Source: Musa acuminata AAA Group (Eukaryota; Streptophyta; Magnoliopsida; Zingiberales; Musaceae). From it: a DNA stretch of 64,000 bases. The notes below the pieces were generated by a model that saw only the letters and a list, made by a program, of their open reading frames with translations, made no database searches and had not been told where the DNA came from. The DNA lies in the NCBI RefSeq assembly GCF_036884655.1, contig NC_088340.1, positions 4,919,501 through 4,983,500 of the forward strand. Direction: 5' to 3'. Numbering within the stretch: position 1 is the first letter of the stretch; each line of letters begins with the position of its first letter. This document shows, piece after piece, positions 36,650-49,500 of this stretch. A program made the position numbers and the translations under genes.

Positions 36650-39600
36650 TGAGTCATATTCATAACTAAATCTTTGTGCACTAGGATATTTGATGTTAGG
36701 TGTTTCTCCTGGTCATATGGGAGCCAAAAAGTTGCATGATGCCACAACTGGTCCATTTGTGACTTGAGGGTGGTAGGTAGTATTGTTAATATTGTCTCAG
36801 GATCTTGGATGATGTTGGATGTGCAGCACTAATTTCTGCTTTGATATGAAGTTTTATATGCTTGACTTTTGCTAACGCTTAAGTTTTGCACAAACATTAA
36901 ATATAAATTCTATTATTTATTTACAATAATTCCTAGTTGTTCTTTTCCACAAAAATTGGTCCCCTTTTTGTATTGTTACAATGCTGTTATCATCAGCATT
37001 CATATTGTACTTGTTTTGTTGTGGTCTCACATAATATGTAGTAAGTGTTGTGTTTGTTAAGCCTCTTTGCTTGTAAAGGTAAGATTGTATTTGCTTATCT
37101 TTCCCATATTTTTCATTGGCGGAAACTGTATGCACTGGGCTATCCTTATTCTAGTTTTGTGGGCTTGACTAATAACTTTAGAAAATTTTGATTGTGTGTT
37201 TAGTATGGAGATATGCTCATTCTACATATATTTTGTACTGATGGTAGGTGTTAGTATTACTACTATCATCAGTTACCAAAACGTATTTGGTCTTTTTTTT
37301 CTCATTGTTGTGATAGGTTGATGCTTCTTATTTCTATGAATATTTAAATGATGCTTGTGCTAATCACAAAGTTTGCCATTTACTTGTATATCAATTGGTA
37401 ACTAATTTTCTTTTGTAATTTTATGGTTTCATATTGCAAGATATACATGGTCAGAGCAATTTGAAGGATTGGTAGTATGGTTTAACAGATTTGGTTTTCA
37501 AATGATCTGAGGCTCGTTGGTTTGGCATTTTTTCTTAATCAAGTAGCTTTGAAGGCCATAATACTCATAATCAACAATAAGTTTAGGCTCATAGTCCATA
37601 GGTAGTTTAACAGTTTAGAGTTTCAAATGATTGAAGCTAGTTGGTACTCATTTTTTTTCTTAATCAAGCAGCTTTGAAGGCCATAAGGCTCATACTCCGC
37701 AATAATTTTAGGCTTGCACTATCTTAAGTGCTAGTTTTTAGTATTAAAGATATTTGATTGAGGGGAAAGAAGTCTGTCGCAAGAGAATGACATCTGTCAT
37801 TACTGCTGAAGTTTTTCTGTAGATAATTAAGGTCGATTGGATTTCTGTTCTTAGTATCGGTACACAATTTTCTTAGATATCTTGATAGAGGGTGAGTTTG
37901 TAAGTTACTCTTACTGATCAATTGTTACTTGGGGGATTTGAGATTCTATACTTTACATTCAAAATGAGGTTATATCACATTTTGTATATTAAAATATGTC
38001 AAGTTGTTGCAGTTTGGTGTTTCTTTTGTGGATCAAGTTATTAAGTCCAGCAGTTTCAACCTTCCAAAAGTCTTGAAAAGGATCCTGGAAGCTCAATATA
38101 AGTGAACTGCATTGATCATTACAAATGTTTTTAAAGGGTTTTATCCTTAAAACAAGTTTCACATTTTGTGTTGAGTTCATTAGTTGGCCTATTTATGAGT
38201 TGGTCAGAATCAATGATTTAAAAAGCGCTAGGTACCAAAAGGCGCCAAGGTCCCAAAACACCCGAAGCGCTATGAAATATTTAAATAAAAAAATAAAAAA
38301 TATATAATATAATTAAAAATATAATTATTTAAATAAAAATATGATATTAAATAAAAAATATACTGTTAACAGTATATTACTTAAGTTAGAGGGGGAGAAA
38401 AATATTCTCTGAAATATTAAAATATAAAAAATATATAATATAATTAAAAATATAATTATTTAAATTAAAATGTGATATTAAATTAAAAATATACTATTAA
38501 CAGTATATTACTTATAGTTAGAGGGGGGAGAAAAAAATGTTAACAGTAATAGAGGGAGATAGTAGCAACAGTGGAGGATTAGTTTAAGATAGTTGCGGCA
38601 GCGTTGCGAACGATAGCAGCGGTAGCGGCAGTAAGGGAAGTTGTGGATAGTAGCAGTGATAACGGCGAAAGCTGCGAACAACAGTAGCAGCAACGACGGA
38701 AGCTGCAGACAGCAATGACGAAAGCTCCAGAGGGCGTCCGTCGGTGGCGGAGGAACCTGTGGTCCTCTCCCTCGATAGTGGAAGGAAGCGACGGCAGAAG
38801 GAAGCTATGGGGGTCGTCAGACTCGTTCATCGACAACAGAAGAAGGCTCGGTCCGCTGTGTCTGCGATGAAGGCAGCGGTAGAAAGCGTCGATGGCGGAG
38901 GCAGAAGCAGCGCTAGGGTTCCTCGGGGTCGCGTGGGTGTGAAGCGTGGCTTTTGAGGTAAGAAATTACGAACCAAACCAACCTTAAACCGGTTTGGTTT
39001 GCCTAATGGAATCGAGCGCTCACCCGAAACCGGTTTGCCTAATGGAATCAAGCGCTCAGCCACTTCGGGTGAGCGCCCAGGTGGCGCCTCATTAAAGCAT
39101 GCCGCCTGGTGCACACGAGGTGCTCGTGCCTCGCCTCGCCTCGCACGAGCAATTAGGTGAGCACCCGAGCGCCTATTTAAATCACTGGTCAAAATTATAT
39201 AATATGATATACTAATGGTACCTTAATATGCTAAAGATGTTCTTTAAGTTTGAAGATGAATTATTCATCTTAGTGTTGCTAGTATACCTATTTCCTTGTA
39301 GTAACCTTGGTGGGTAAACAACAGATCATAATAATGAAATCTACAGAGTTTTTCTAATCAAATTGACATTGATTTCCTAATATGTGTTGCTTATCATCCG
39401 CGAGTTAGATGTTTGACAACATATGCATTATAAGATAGTAGCCAAGTCTATTTTCTTAAATGTGATCACAAAAGGAGAAATTGTCTTCATGATATGCTAT
39501 TTGTTGTAGTGGACCAGCTAAGAATATTATTGCTCTAATTGCAACACCAGCTAACAAGTGTGTAGCAAAAGTCAATTCATATTTTGTACATGGTTAGCTG

Positions 39601-42600
39601 AGGCATTTAGCTTTGATCAAGCACTTCATTTTTCAAATTGAAATATCAAAATTTATTATTTGTTAAGATTATTGCAACTTGTCTCTTTATGACATCAACT
39701 CTCTGTTAAATAATTTATTGAATTTGATTTGATTTATTATGTTGTGATGCATGTTTCAGACCACTACTAAAATTCTAATCCAGTATGCTCAGATATGATT
39801 TATTTTTTACTCTCTTTTGTAGGTTGAAAATGTGGAGGACAAAGTCAAGGATTTGCTTAAAAGAATTGAAGAGGGAAAGGTTTCTGATGATGAATTTTTT
39901 GCTTCTCATCAAATCAAATTGGCCATCATAGGCTGTTTCCATGATAGTTTCATTTTTTTGCAATTGAATTTTTTGCTGTATTTTCAGATAGTTCTAGTCC
40001 TGATCACCAACCCTTGTGTTGATTTTTCGTTTTAGTTCATTGATGTCATTGACTAGTGACTCAAAGCAAGTTTCCTAATCTCGATGGACTGATATTCACT
40101 AGTCTGACCATGTACTAGTATCAAAACATAAAGCTTGCTAATTGATACAAGTGTTACACCATTCAATTTTATTCTTTAAATATTTTATTCAATGATATTG
40201 GGTGGGATAGGTGAATATATGCTTGGTATACTGGTACTGTACCAGTCTGGTATATGCACCTTTGAGAAGTACTCAAAAGTACTTCTGCTAATTATATATC
40301 CTCCAATTAGAAGATAAGAGAAGTGATATATCAACCTGTATTGGTCCAATGGGTTATCAAAGTTGGTAATAAACTAAGATTTAAATCCTGGACTTAAAAT
40401 TCTTTTGCTATTTATTTATTGTACAAACGAAAAGTAAGCTTTCAGATTCTATTTGTGATAGCTCTTCTATTTATATTTAATATTTTCTTCTTTGATCATA
40501 ACGATATTCTACTAATTAGAATCAGTGATTGCAAAAGGCGCTCGGGCGAGGCGAGGCGAGGCCCGAGCGCCTCGCTAATGTCCCAGGCGGCGCGCTTCAA
40601 ACAGGCGCCGCCTGGGCGCTCGCCCGAGCCCAGGCGCTGGGCGCTTCGAGCGAGCGCCTGGGTAAACCAAGGCGACCGAACCAGAATTTTAGGTCTGGTT
40701 CGGTCCTGGTTCGGTTGTTAGTTGGTTCAATCGAACCAACTAAACTGATATAACCCCAACCCTAACCCTAACCCTAACCCAACACTAACCTGCTGCCGCT
40801 ACCGCTCTCGATCCCGATCCCGATCTCGTCGCTCGCTGCCGCTGCTCGCGCCTCCCGTGAGCCTTCCCGCTGCTCGCGTCTCCCGCGAGCCCTCTCGCGA
40901 GCCTTCTCGCTGCTCGCGCCTCCCTCGAGCCCTCCCGCTGCTCACGCCTCCCGCGAGCCCTCCCGCTGCTCGCGCCTCCCGCGAGCCCTCCCGCGAGCCT
41001 TCCTGCTGCTCGCGCCTTCCGCTCCCTTTCCCTTTCCCGCTGCCGTCGCTCGCCGCTGCTGCTACTACTGCCGCTGCCACCGCTCGTCGCCGCTCGCCGC
41101 TCGCCGCCGCTCGCCGCTGCTTCCTCGTTTCTCCATCAGGCTCAGTATACTCTTAATATTAAGTTTATTTGAATTTTAAAATGATTAATTTTTTTTTAAT
41201 TTAATAGCATATTTTTATTTAAAATTTTAAATAATTATATTATATATTTTTATAATTTAGCGTCTCGCTTCGCTCGGGCGAGCGCCTGGGCGAGTACCTA
41301 GCGCCTCGGGCGTTTGTGGACCTTGGCGCCTAGCGCTTTTTAAATCACTGATCAGAATCATGGCCTTAGTTTGATGTTGTATGAACAAATTGGAAATGGA
41401 GGATTCTTATGGACAAAATGCTTTGGAAGAATACTATCAAGTCCTATCTAGACTTGCTACATCTCACAGTATGAGGAAAAAGTTGTGCTTATTAATATTA
41501 TTTTTAAATTACTAGTAGGCATTCTATGTATGAATTAAATTTCAGTTTACCAATTTTAATTTTGTACCCAGCAGAATTTATTTGGCATTAATGTTATAAT
41601 CTCATTTGCTGATTGGAGTTGCTAAATTTGTTATGTTTGCAGGTTGTTGATGGGAATGATGTTGCAGATCTGTCAAAAAGAAAGCTTATTGTCAAACAGT
41701 AATAAACACTTTTTTCATCAACTTTACTTTTTCTTGTTTGGATAGAAAAGACGGATTCTGTAAATATGAGCAGTTACAATTTCTTGATATTGCTGCAACC
41801 TAGTTTGTTAGAAGGGATCGAGCAGATTAAGATGATCTTGTGTTCAGATAGGTTTATTTTAGTCTGTATTGTTTATTTATTGGATTATTTTGTAATTTCG
41901 TTATTATTGTTTAGTCGTTGATTAGAGTGAAATATGGTCAGCTGAGAATCTATTTTGAGTTGTTATCTAATTTAGTTACACTGCTGAAACATGGCAGGAT
42001 TTACCTACTATATAGAGTTTTGGTTCAAGGTAAATATTGGTAGAAATTTCTTAATATGATGCTACCCAGTTTTATATAACATTCTCATCTTTCACAATGT
42101 AAAATCATTTGAAAAGGACTAAGAATATTTGATGGGTAGAACATAAAAAATTCTCTTTGCTTGCTTTGTCATTGATTTTGGAGTTTACTTGGAGTCAAAC
42201 TATTGTTGTTTGGGACTCTGGTATTCATAAAAATGTGGTCACTTTACTAGGAAAAAGGAGTAAATAGGGACTTCACAATAACTAAAAGGGTGTTATGAGT
42301 GACCACTTGTTATTTTATTTTTATTCTCCAATTTAAAATTCTCTTTTCTCTAACCCTTATTTCTTTATTAACATCTCACCTGCACAAGACAGCTCAAAAG
42401 TTGTTGAATTCCCTACCATGTTGGTTATATATCTGCTACAATACAAAATATCTTTGAAAATTGTTCAACCTATATATAGGACATAGAGAATCATTAAACT
42501 TTTTGACAAGAAATCCTTCCCCTTGGAAATAAGAATTTGGGTCAAAGTCATCATTGAAGTTGATCTTTAGCTATTTACATGTGGATTATCTGGCAAGTAA

Positions 42601-43525
42601 TTACATAGTGAATGAGTAAAAGCTCTTATTCTTTTAGTACTCCATTTAGCATTGCAAGTTTTAGTTTGGCTTTCATTATTGTTTATTTCGACACTCAATG
42701 TTTCTATAGAAGATCCTTCCCGACTTTAAATGATCCATTGCGTTCATGTGTTGTGCTTCTGAATTGACCCTGCCATAATTTTTGACCTGCAACTGTGAAA
42801 AATTAAGGCTGAATAGCTTCTTCATCTTCGTTTCATCTTGAGAAAAAAGAAGAGGGTTGTCTTTTAAATTTGAAAAAAACAAGATTTTGGAGATCTGGTA
42901 CTTCAAGTTTAATCACATTCTAAATGCAATATTTTGATAGCAGATTTTCAATCAAGCTTAATTGTGATATATCAAGAGGTTCAAGCACCAAAGCTGATCA
43001 CTTTAGAGGGATTGAAGTTGGACAAGGGATTCATTTACCTACTCCAATCTTCCAAAATGGTCTTTGATAGCTTGACCTCCAAGACAGATAGCTGACCAAC
43101 TACATGAACAGCCTTTAAGGGCAACACAAGACCACTTTGTCTTCACCAAAGACTGAGGATCAACAATCAACTAACCATCTTGGTTGGCATTCCCATAGGA
43201 GATATAATTTTCTGGTTTCCAGAAGGGGTACAACCTCCGGGTAGATGAGATGAAAGTTTGTGAGAACAGTCCTATGATTATATCAGAAAGTTCAAAGTTG
43301 TTTTGCAATCTAGGAAATAACCTTTTTAGGAAACCAACCTGCAGTCGGGAGATGAATAAGCACAGAAGATATTGTATAAGCTTTCAGAGTCTCTACCGTC
43401 CAAGTGAAATAAGCTAATCTCTAAGAAGATAGTAAGTCATCTTATGGTTAAGGAAAAAATAACTTCTTTTTGGATCATTGTGCATGGAATGGTGCTCTTG
43501 CATATGGACTCATGTGGTTGACTCT

Positions 43526-43582
<57 letters not shown>

Positions 43583-46500
43583 CTCTCGTGTAGTGCTTGC
43601 TTGCAATTGATTGGAAAACTGAATATGAATCAAAATGATATTTTTGCACTTATTTGGCAATAGATTTATTAGTCAAATTCCTGATGCTGCAGTCCAATAT
43701 GTACAATGTTGTACTTGGCTTAACTTTTTTGACAGGACATGGAGGGGTTACACACTGAGAAAAGGTTCCAAGTATGTTTCAAAGAGGAAAAAGGCTGCGA
43801 CTGATTTGACTAGAGAACATCTGCAAAGGTACCATTCATCATTTTTATGATTTAAGTATTTGTTATTAATCTGAACATTAGGTTATTACATCAACTTCTT
43901 TCTGTGTTTCAGTTCTAGAAGGATTTTGAAGTTAAATGTATGTTGGTCCGTATATATATGTGGCTGCTTTGTGGCACATCCTGTTGAGTTTTTGATGCGT
44001 TCTGATAAAAAAATGCACATGCAGGTGCTCCAACAACAATTTTGCTGTTATAATTGATTCAGGATTATATTATGAAAATATATCATCATTTTAACAGATA
44101 GGTATACCATTGTGCTGACTAAACTGGGGGTTGTGGGGAGAATTAAAAGAGAGAAGAGGGAGGAGGAGGACGAGGCTGATGAAGAAAAGGAGGCAGGGGA
44201 GTAGGAATCGGGTGCAGCGGTGATGCTGCAGAGAGGGAGATGGTGGCAATGTGGTGGGGCGGTGGTAATGGCGACACGAGGAGGAAGTGGCGGCAGAGGA
44301 AAGAAGAGAGAGACAGAGAGATAAAGAAGAAAAATGACAACTATGATAGCTATCATAAACAAGAAAAAGAGAATACTGCTACTTATCCTGTACCCTTCGG
44401 TATTGGTTTGCTTACTACCCAGCAAGCCATTGCTTACTGGGTGATTCAATCCATACAAATCCATACAGGACCAAACTGGATGAAATCTTATGGTCCATGT
44501 CTTGTTTGGCCGTCAGTCTAATAAATACTGGCCTATACCATCTGATGCAAGTGGTATTTTAAACATGCTTACAAATGTTTGGTTCATTCTTGTCTTACAA
44601 TACTGAGATACACAGTCTGTTTTTGCAGGAACATTGATTATTGCATGACACCTCTGTTATATCTCACTCCTATCACTATGCTAGCCATTTTTTGTTGTCA
44701 ATTTACTATTGTTATCTCCATCTTTTATTTCTTTTTTGCTTATTTAACATAGCAAAACTATGTTTTCTGTAATATCAATTTGTCCTATTTATTTGTGACA
44801 TTGACACGTTTAGCCATTATTCTGCATCTAAGATATATTTGCAGCTATCTCAAACTAATTTTCATTCGTATTTATTAATAATTTTCTAGATGTGTATATT
44901 AAACTAATTTTTATAATCAGTTTGCTCCTGTGCATATTTCTTATTTTGTGCATGAAATTTTTTTGTGACAAACATTTGCGTTCTGTTACTTATATTTGTT
45001 TTCTGCTACTGAAGGGGTGATTGGAAAGATTTAGAGTTCAAAGAGTATAATCTTAATGCTCAAGGGCAACCAATCCAAATTGGCCATCTGCAACCTTTGC
45101 TTGAGGCATGGTTAAACTCACCCTTCTTTCTCTGTTGCTTCTGATGATATATATTTGATCTTGGATGTATGAGCTAAGATGAAGAGTAGGCATTATTTGT
45201 TGACTATCTTTTATATATTTAATTGCAAAGAAAATAAGTCATGGTTAATTGTGTAAATTTAAATCTTACTTTGTTGTACAAAACTTAAGATGGTTGATGC
45301 TTAGCATATGAGATTTCATATGAGCAAACTTTGGAAGATATAGCATTTACCTTTTGAGAAGCAACAATCTAACAAGAATTTGCAAGTGTATATCATCACT
45401 TCGTGGTTTGGTTCATGATGTGGTTTAAGGAAGACGGGTATATTAGCTAATATTATCATTTATTATGTTCCTTCTGTTTGAGCATCGATTCTAGAAGAGG
45501 AAAAACATGACCAACTTTTATTTCATCAAAACCTACATCAAAACTTAGTATCATAAAATGGGAACAACTTGATATGACAAATTCTGCTGTTTTGCATTTT
45601 TGGGAATCATAGATCTGAATCTTCAATATCTTAGAAAGATATACTCCACATCCTACTATCATTTAGTTTAAGCAGCTAAGTGTTATAGCTACTGTTGTCA
45701 ATGAGGTTATGTAACTGCAGTCATAAACCTGCTTTTTTTGTTTATTTTGTTTTCTGTCATAAATGAGGTTTTTCTTGGAATATTGAATATGAGTGATACT
45801 GATTGGCAGGAACACATTGGTCAAAATATTTTTAGTTAATGCAAGGTCTTGTAAATCTGTTTCTGAAAAGTGATGTCAGTAATATTTTACTAGTAAACCT
45901 GGTGCTTGACTCTTTCTTCTGGTCACTTTGCAAATGGTAAAAGGAAGTTTTTTTCATTAGAATGAAGTTCGCCTAAATTGGAACAAGTTTGAAAGAAAAC
46001 ATAGTGAAGTATTGTTGGAATTATAATGGATTCATTGCTGTTATAATGAAGGTTTTCAATTTTTTTATATTTCCATGAAGGTAAGTGTTATGTCAACTTG
46101 CTGTGTTATACTAAAGTTGTGTTGGCTGGTAATGCTGGATGTATGAATAAATGAAAATTGGCTGATCTTATTTCTGATGATGCATATTTGAGCTTCATTA
46201 ACACCAAAAACTAAAAACAGAAAAAGAAAAATCAAGGTCTTATTATCATGGTAACCTCGATATGGGGGTCTTAGTGCGTAAGTTGACACTAAAACTAAAC
46301 AAAGAATAACAAGGTCCTATCAACATGGTAAGCCCATTCTGGAGGTTGTTAGTGACTAAGGATATCTGTTTTATGATCTGGTCCTGTCCAGGGATCATGT
46401 GTGCTGTGTCATAGTGGTATAGCAGTTAGCAGCAGGATTCATACGAAACTACCAATGGTTCACAGGATATGGCCTATTTGATTATCTACGGGAAAACATA

Positions 46501-49500
46501 TACAAATGTAATAATGTGATCACCTAGCACAAGACTATGCAATCTCAAGTGGTATTTGCAGCTGTATTGGTGTCCACATATCACATCTTGTTCCTGTCCA
46601 TGCTTCATACTCTACTTTTTAATTGAATAATAAGAACCAATGAGAGCAAACAACATATTCTGCGGAAATGTAATATTATGTTCAGCTGTTTGCTCAGTCA
46701 AGAAAACTTGCTGCTATTGAAAAGTTTACGATCTTTGTTTATCTTACACTTATAAATTACGTGTTTCAGGTCCGTGAGGAAATTCAAAATATCTTCCTCC
46801 AAATGGGGTAAACAAAATTTTATTTTCTTTTGTTACTTGTGGCATTGCTAAGAAGTTATAATTACTAAATGTTTTTCTTGTGTAGTTTTGAGGAGATGCC
46901 AACAAATAACTTTGTTGAAAGCAGGTAGCACACTTGTTCGTATTTCTGGCTACGTTTATACTTTCAATAATGATAATTTTTTTTCGTAATTTTAGCATGA
47001 TAATTTGTTTGCTTGAAAAGAAAATTTTGATATATTTAGCATGATGATTTGATAGCATGATAAAGATTTTTTTTATTTGAAATTTTACATGTTATCTAAT
47101 AAAAACTTGGATTTGATGGTTTTATCAGGCTGAATTCTTTGTTTAAGAATAAGAATCTGAGAATTACCATTTTGCAAAGAAACCAAATCACCGTTTTCAG
47201 TGAACAAACTGATTAGATTTATGCAGTTGGTTAGTGCAACCAATACATTCTCCCTGTGACTTGATTTATGAGTTGGTGTTTGTTTCATGAGATTAAAGAT
47301 CTCAAAGAGTAATTTTTCTCTATGCATGTCAATTTATTTAACCTGTTTCAGTTACTGAATGAGTTTAGGTGGATTGCTTAGTCCTTATATTGAGTATTCA
47401 AGCGGCTTTTATTCTATACTTTTCTGGTCCTCCTGAATGTGATTCATTCCTGTAACTCCTTTTATTTAGCTATTTAATGGTGTGACTTGATTGATGAGAT
47501 TTCTGTTTTTTTCTTCTGTAGCTTTTGGAATTTCGATGCATTATTTCAGCCACAACAGCATCCTGCTCGTGATTCACATGATACCTTCTTTCTTAAAGGT
47601 CGAATGCTTTGATATAAGATTGAGTTTTCCTTGATTTTGCTCAGAATTTGCTGTAGTCACTTGTTTTGTTTTTGCAGCTCCTTCTACCACGAGATATTTA
47701 CCTGAAGATTATGTTGAGAGAGTAAAGTGTGTTCATGAATCTGGTGGATATGGATCTAAAGGGTATGTTATTATGCTCCTATTTGTGATGCATATCATCA
47801 AGATCCTTATGAAACCTTGTTTTTTTCTCAGCTATGGATATGATTGGAAAAGGGAAGAAGCTGAAAAAAACTTGCTTCGAACACACACAACTGCAGTTTC
47901 TACAAGAATGCTTTACATGCTTGCCCAGCAGGTAATATTATTACTCTTAAGGTTCAGATATTTTTTGGCTCATTATTTGTCAGTTTGATGGTTTTTTTAC
48001 CATGTAAGATTCCTATTTACCCCTTACCACTGTGTATATAAAGTGCAAATGCTTCCATTTGATTTTGCCTAGAACTCCATGAAGCTTGATAGAATATTGG
48101 ATTTTCCCTAAAACTCTGTGAGAACTTACAGAAACCATATACTCATTCAATGAGATTAAATTTAGGCTCCAATAACCACATTGCTATTTTGTCATAAAAC
48201 CTAATCTAAGTTCAAATTCCATTTTCATGTTGCTGTAGGCTACTATATTGATGATGAAATAAGTATTTTTTATAGCAAATTAAAGATGTACATATATAAA
48301 TCTCTATACAATTATGAGGATTTGAAAAGATAATAAGCATGCATAATTGAGATTGACATGTATAATATCTGATAACCTAATAGATCTGGGCTTTTTTGTT
48401 GATGGATAATAATAAATATTTATTTTTCTAGTTTCTATTGCCAAGTACCAGAGGCTATGCAATTTGTGCTAGAAGTCAATGCATTTATCTAGGATTATTG
48501 ATTCTAGGTCCTAGATTTATGGTTCTAGAGTGTCCACATATACACGTATGTAGTGAAAGATGTTTACCTTTAAAAGATTGAACAATGTAGCATGTCGTCA
48601 TTTGTGCTTATCTAGATTTATGCAGTTATCTAACATTGGAATGGTCATGCAGAACTTTTTGTTTCTGGGCCCTTCTATATGTTGTCAACTCTTCTTGTTC
48701 TATTTCTATTAGTAGATAACATATTAAAAAAATTGAGATTCTTTGATTGTGAATATAATTGATCTATTTTCTTTTACATGATTTTCTTGTTTATGGTTGC
48801 TTTCATTCTGTGCTTGCTGTTTACTAAATTATTTGTCTTGTTCAGAGACCTTTTATGCCCAAGAGATACTACTCTATAGATCGTGTTTTTCGCAATGAAG
48901 CTGTAGATCGAACTCATCTTGCAGAGTTCCATCAGATAGAAGGTATGAATTTCAGTTCTTAGATTATACTCTAAATCTTATTGGAACGATTATGATTTAT
49001 ATGACATGATGTGATTATAAGTTTTGATCCTTACAAATTATGTATTCTACCATCTTGGTTTTCAGGACTCATTTGTGATCATGGCCTCACCCTTGGTGAT
49101 CTCATTGGAGTCTTGGAGGACTTCTTTGCTCGTCTTGGTACGATATCATATCTAACAACATGAGGCACTCTGGCCTTTTGATCATACTGTTATCCTAAAT
49201 TTTGAACTGAGATGTAGAATTTCCGTATTAGGTTAACCATCTTATACCCACTAGATTTAGTGGTTTTGTTGCCACAATGTGTTATGTAACAGCCGACACT
49301 TCTTGGAAATTTCTTAACAGTACAGAATGTGTTTCTTGCATATATAGGACAATTTTGAGACCAAAAGCACTGGGAATTTGAAATTTTATGTTTGAGTTGA
49401 TATTACATAGAATGAGAAACCGTGAACAATAAATGATGCAAGTTTGTGAGGTCAAAAGTTAAAACCCACTGCCATAAACATCAAATCTCGGCAAAATTAT

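Larger units (their letters stand above)
40523..41350. mobile_element. Second hAT-like non-autonomous element, intron 4 of the synthetase gene
   Basis: An 828 bp segment: left end cagtgattgcaaaaggcgct; the reverse complement of the right end reads cagtgatttaaaaagcgcta. It is flanked by attagaat (40515-40522) and atcagaat (41351-41358), again 8 bp with one change. The ends and the gcgagcgcctgggc-type arms match the element at 38211, so both belong to one family. It contains four ccctaa-type telomere-like units and a GC-rich minisatellite. No transposase was recognised. Confidence 0.87.

Noticed and set aside
40419..41156. Arg/Ala/Ser-rich frames on both strands
   Set aside because: They lie inside the hAT-like element and follow the GC minisatellite, so they are repeat-derived.
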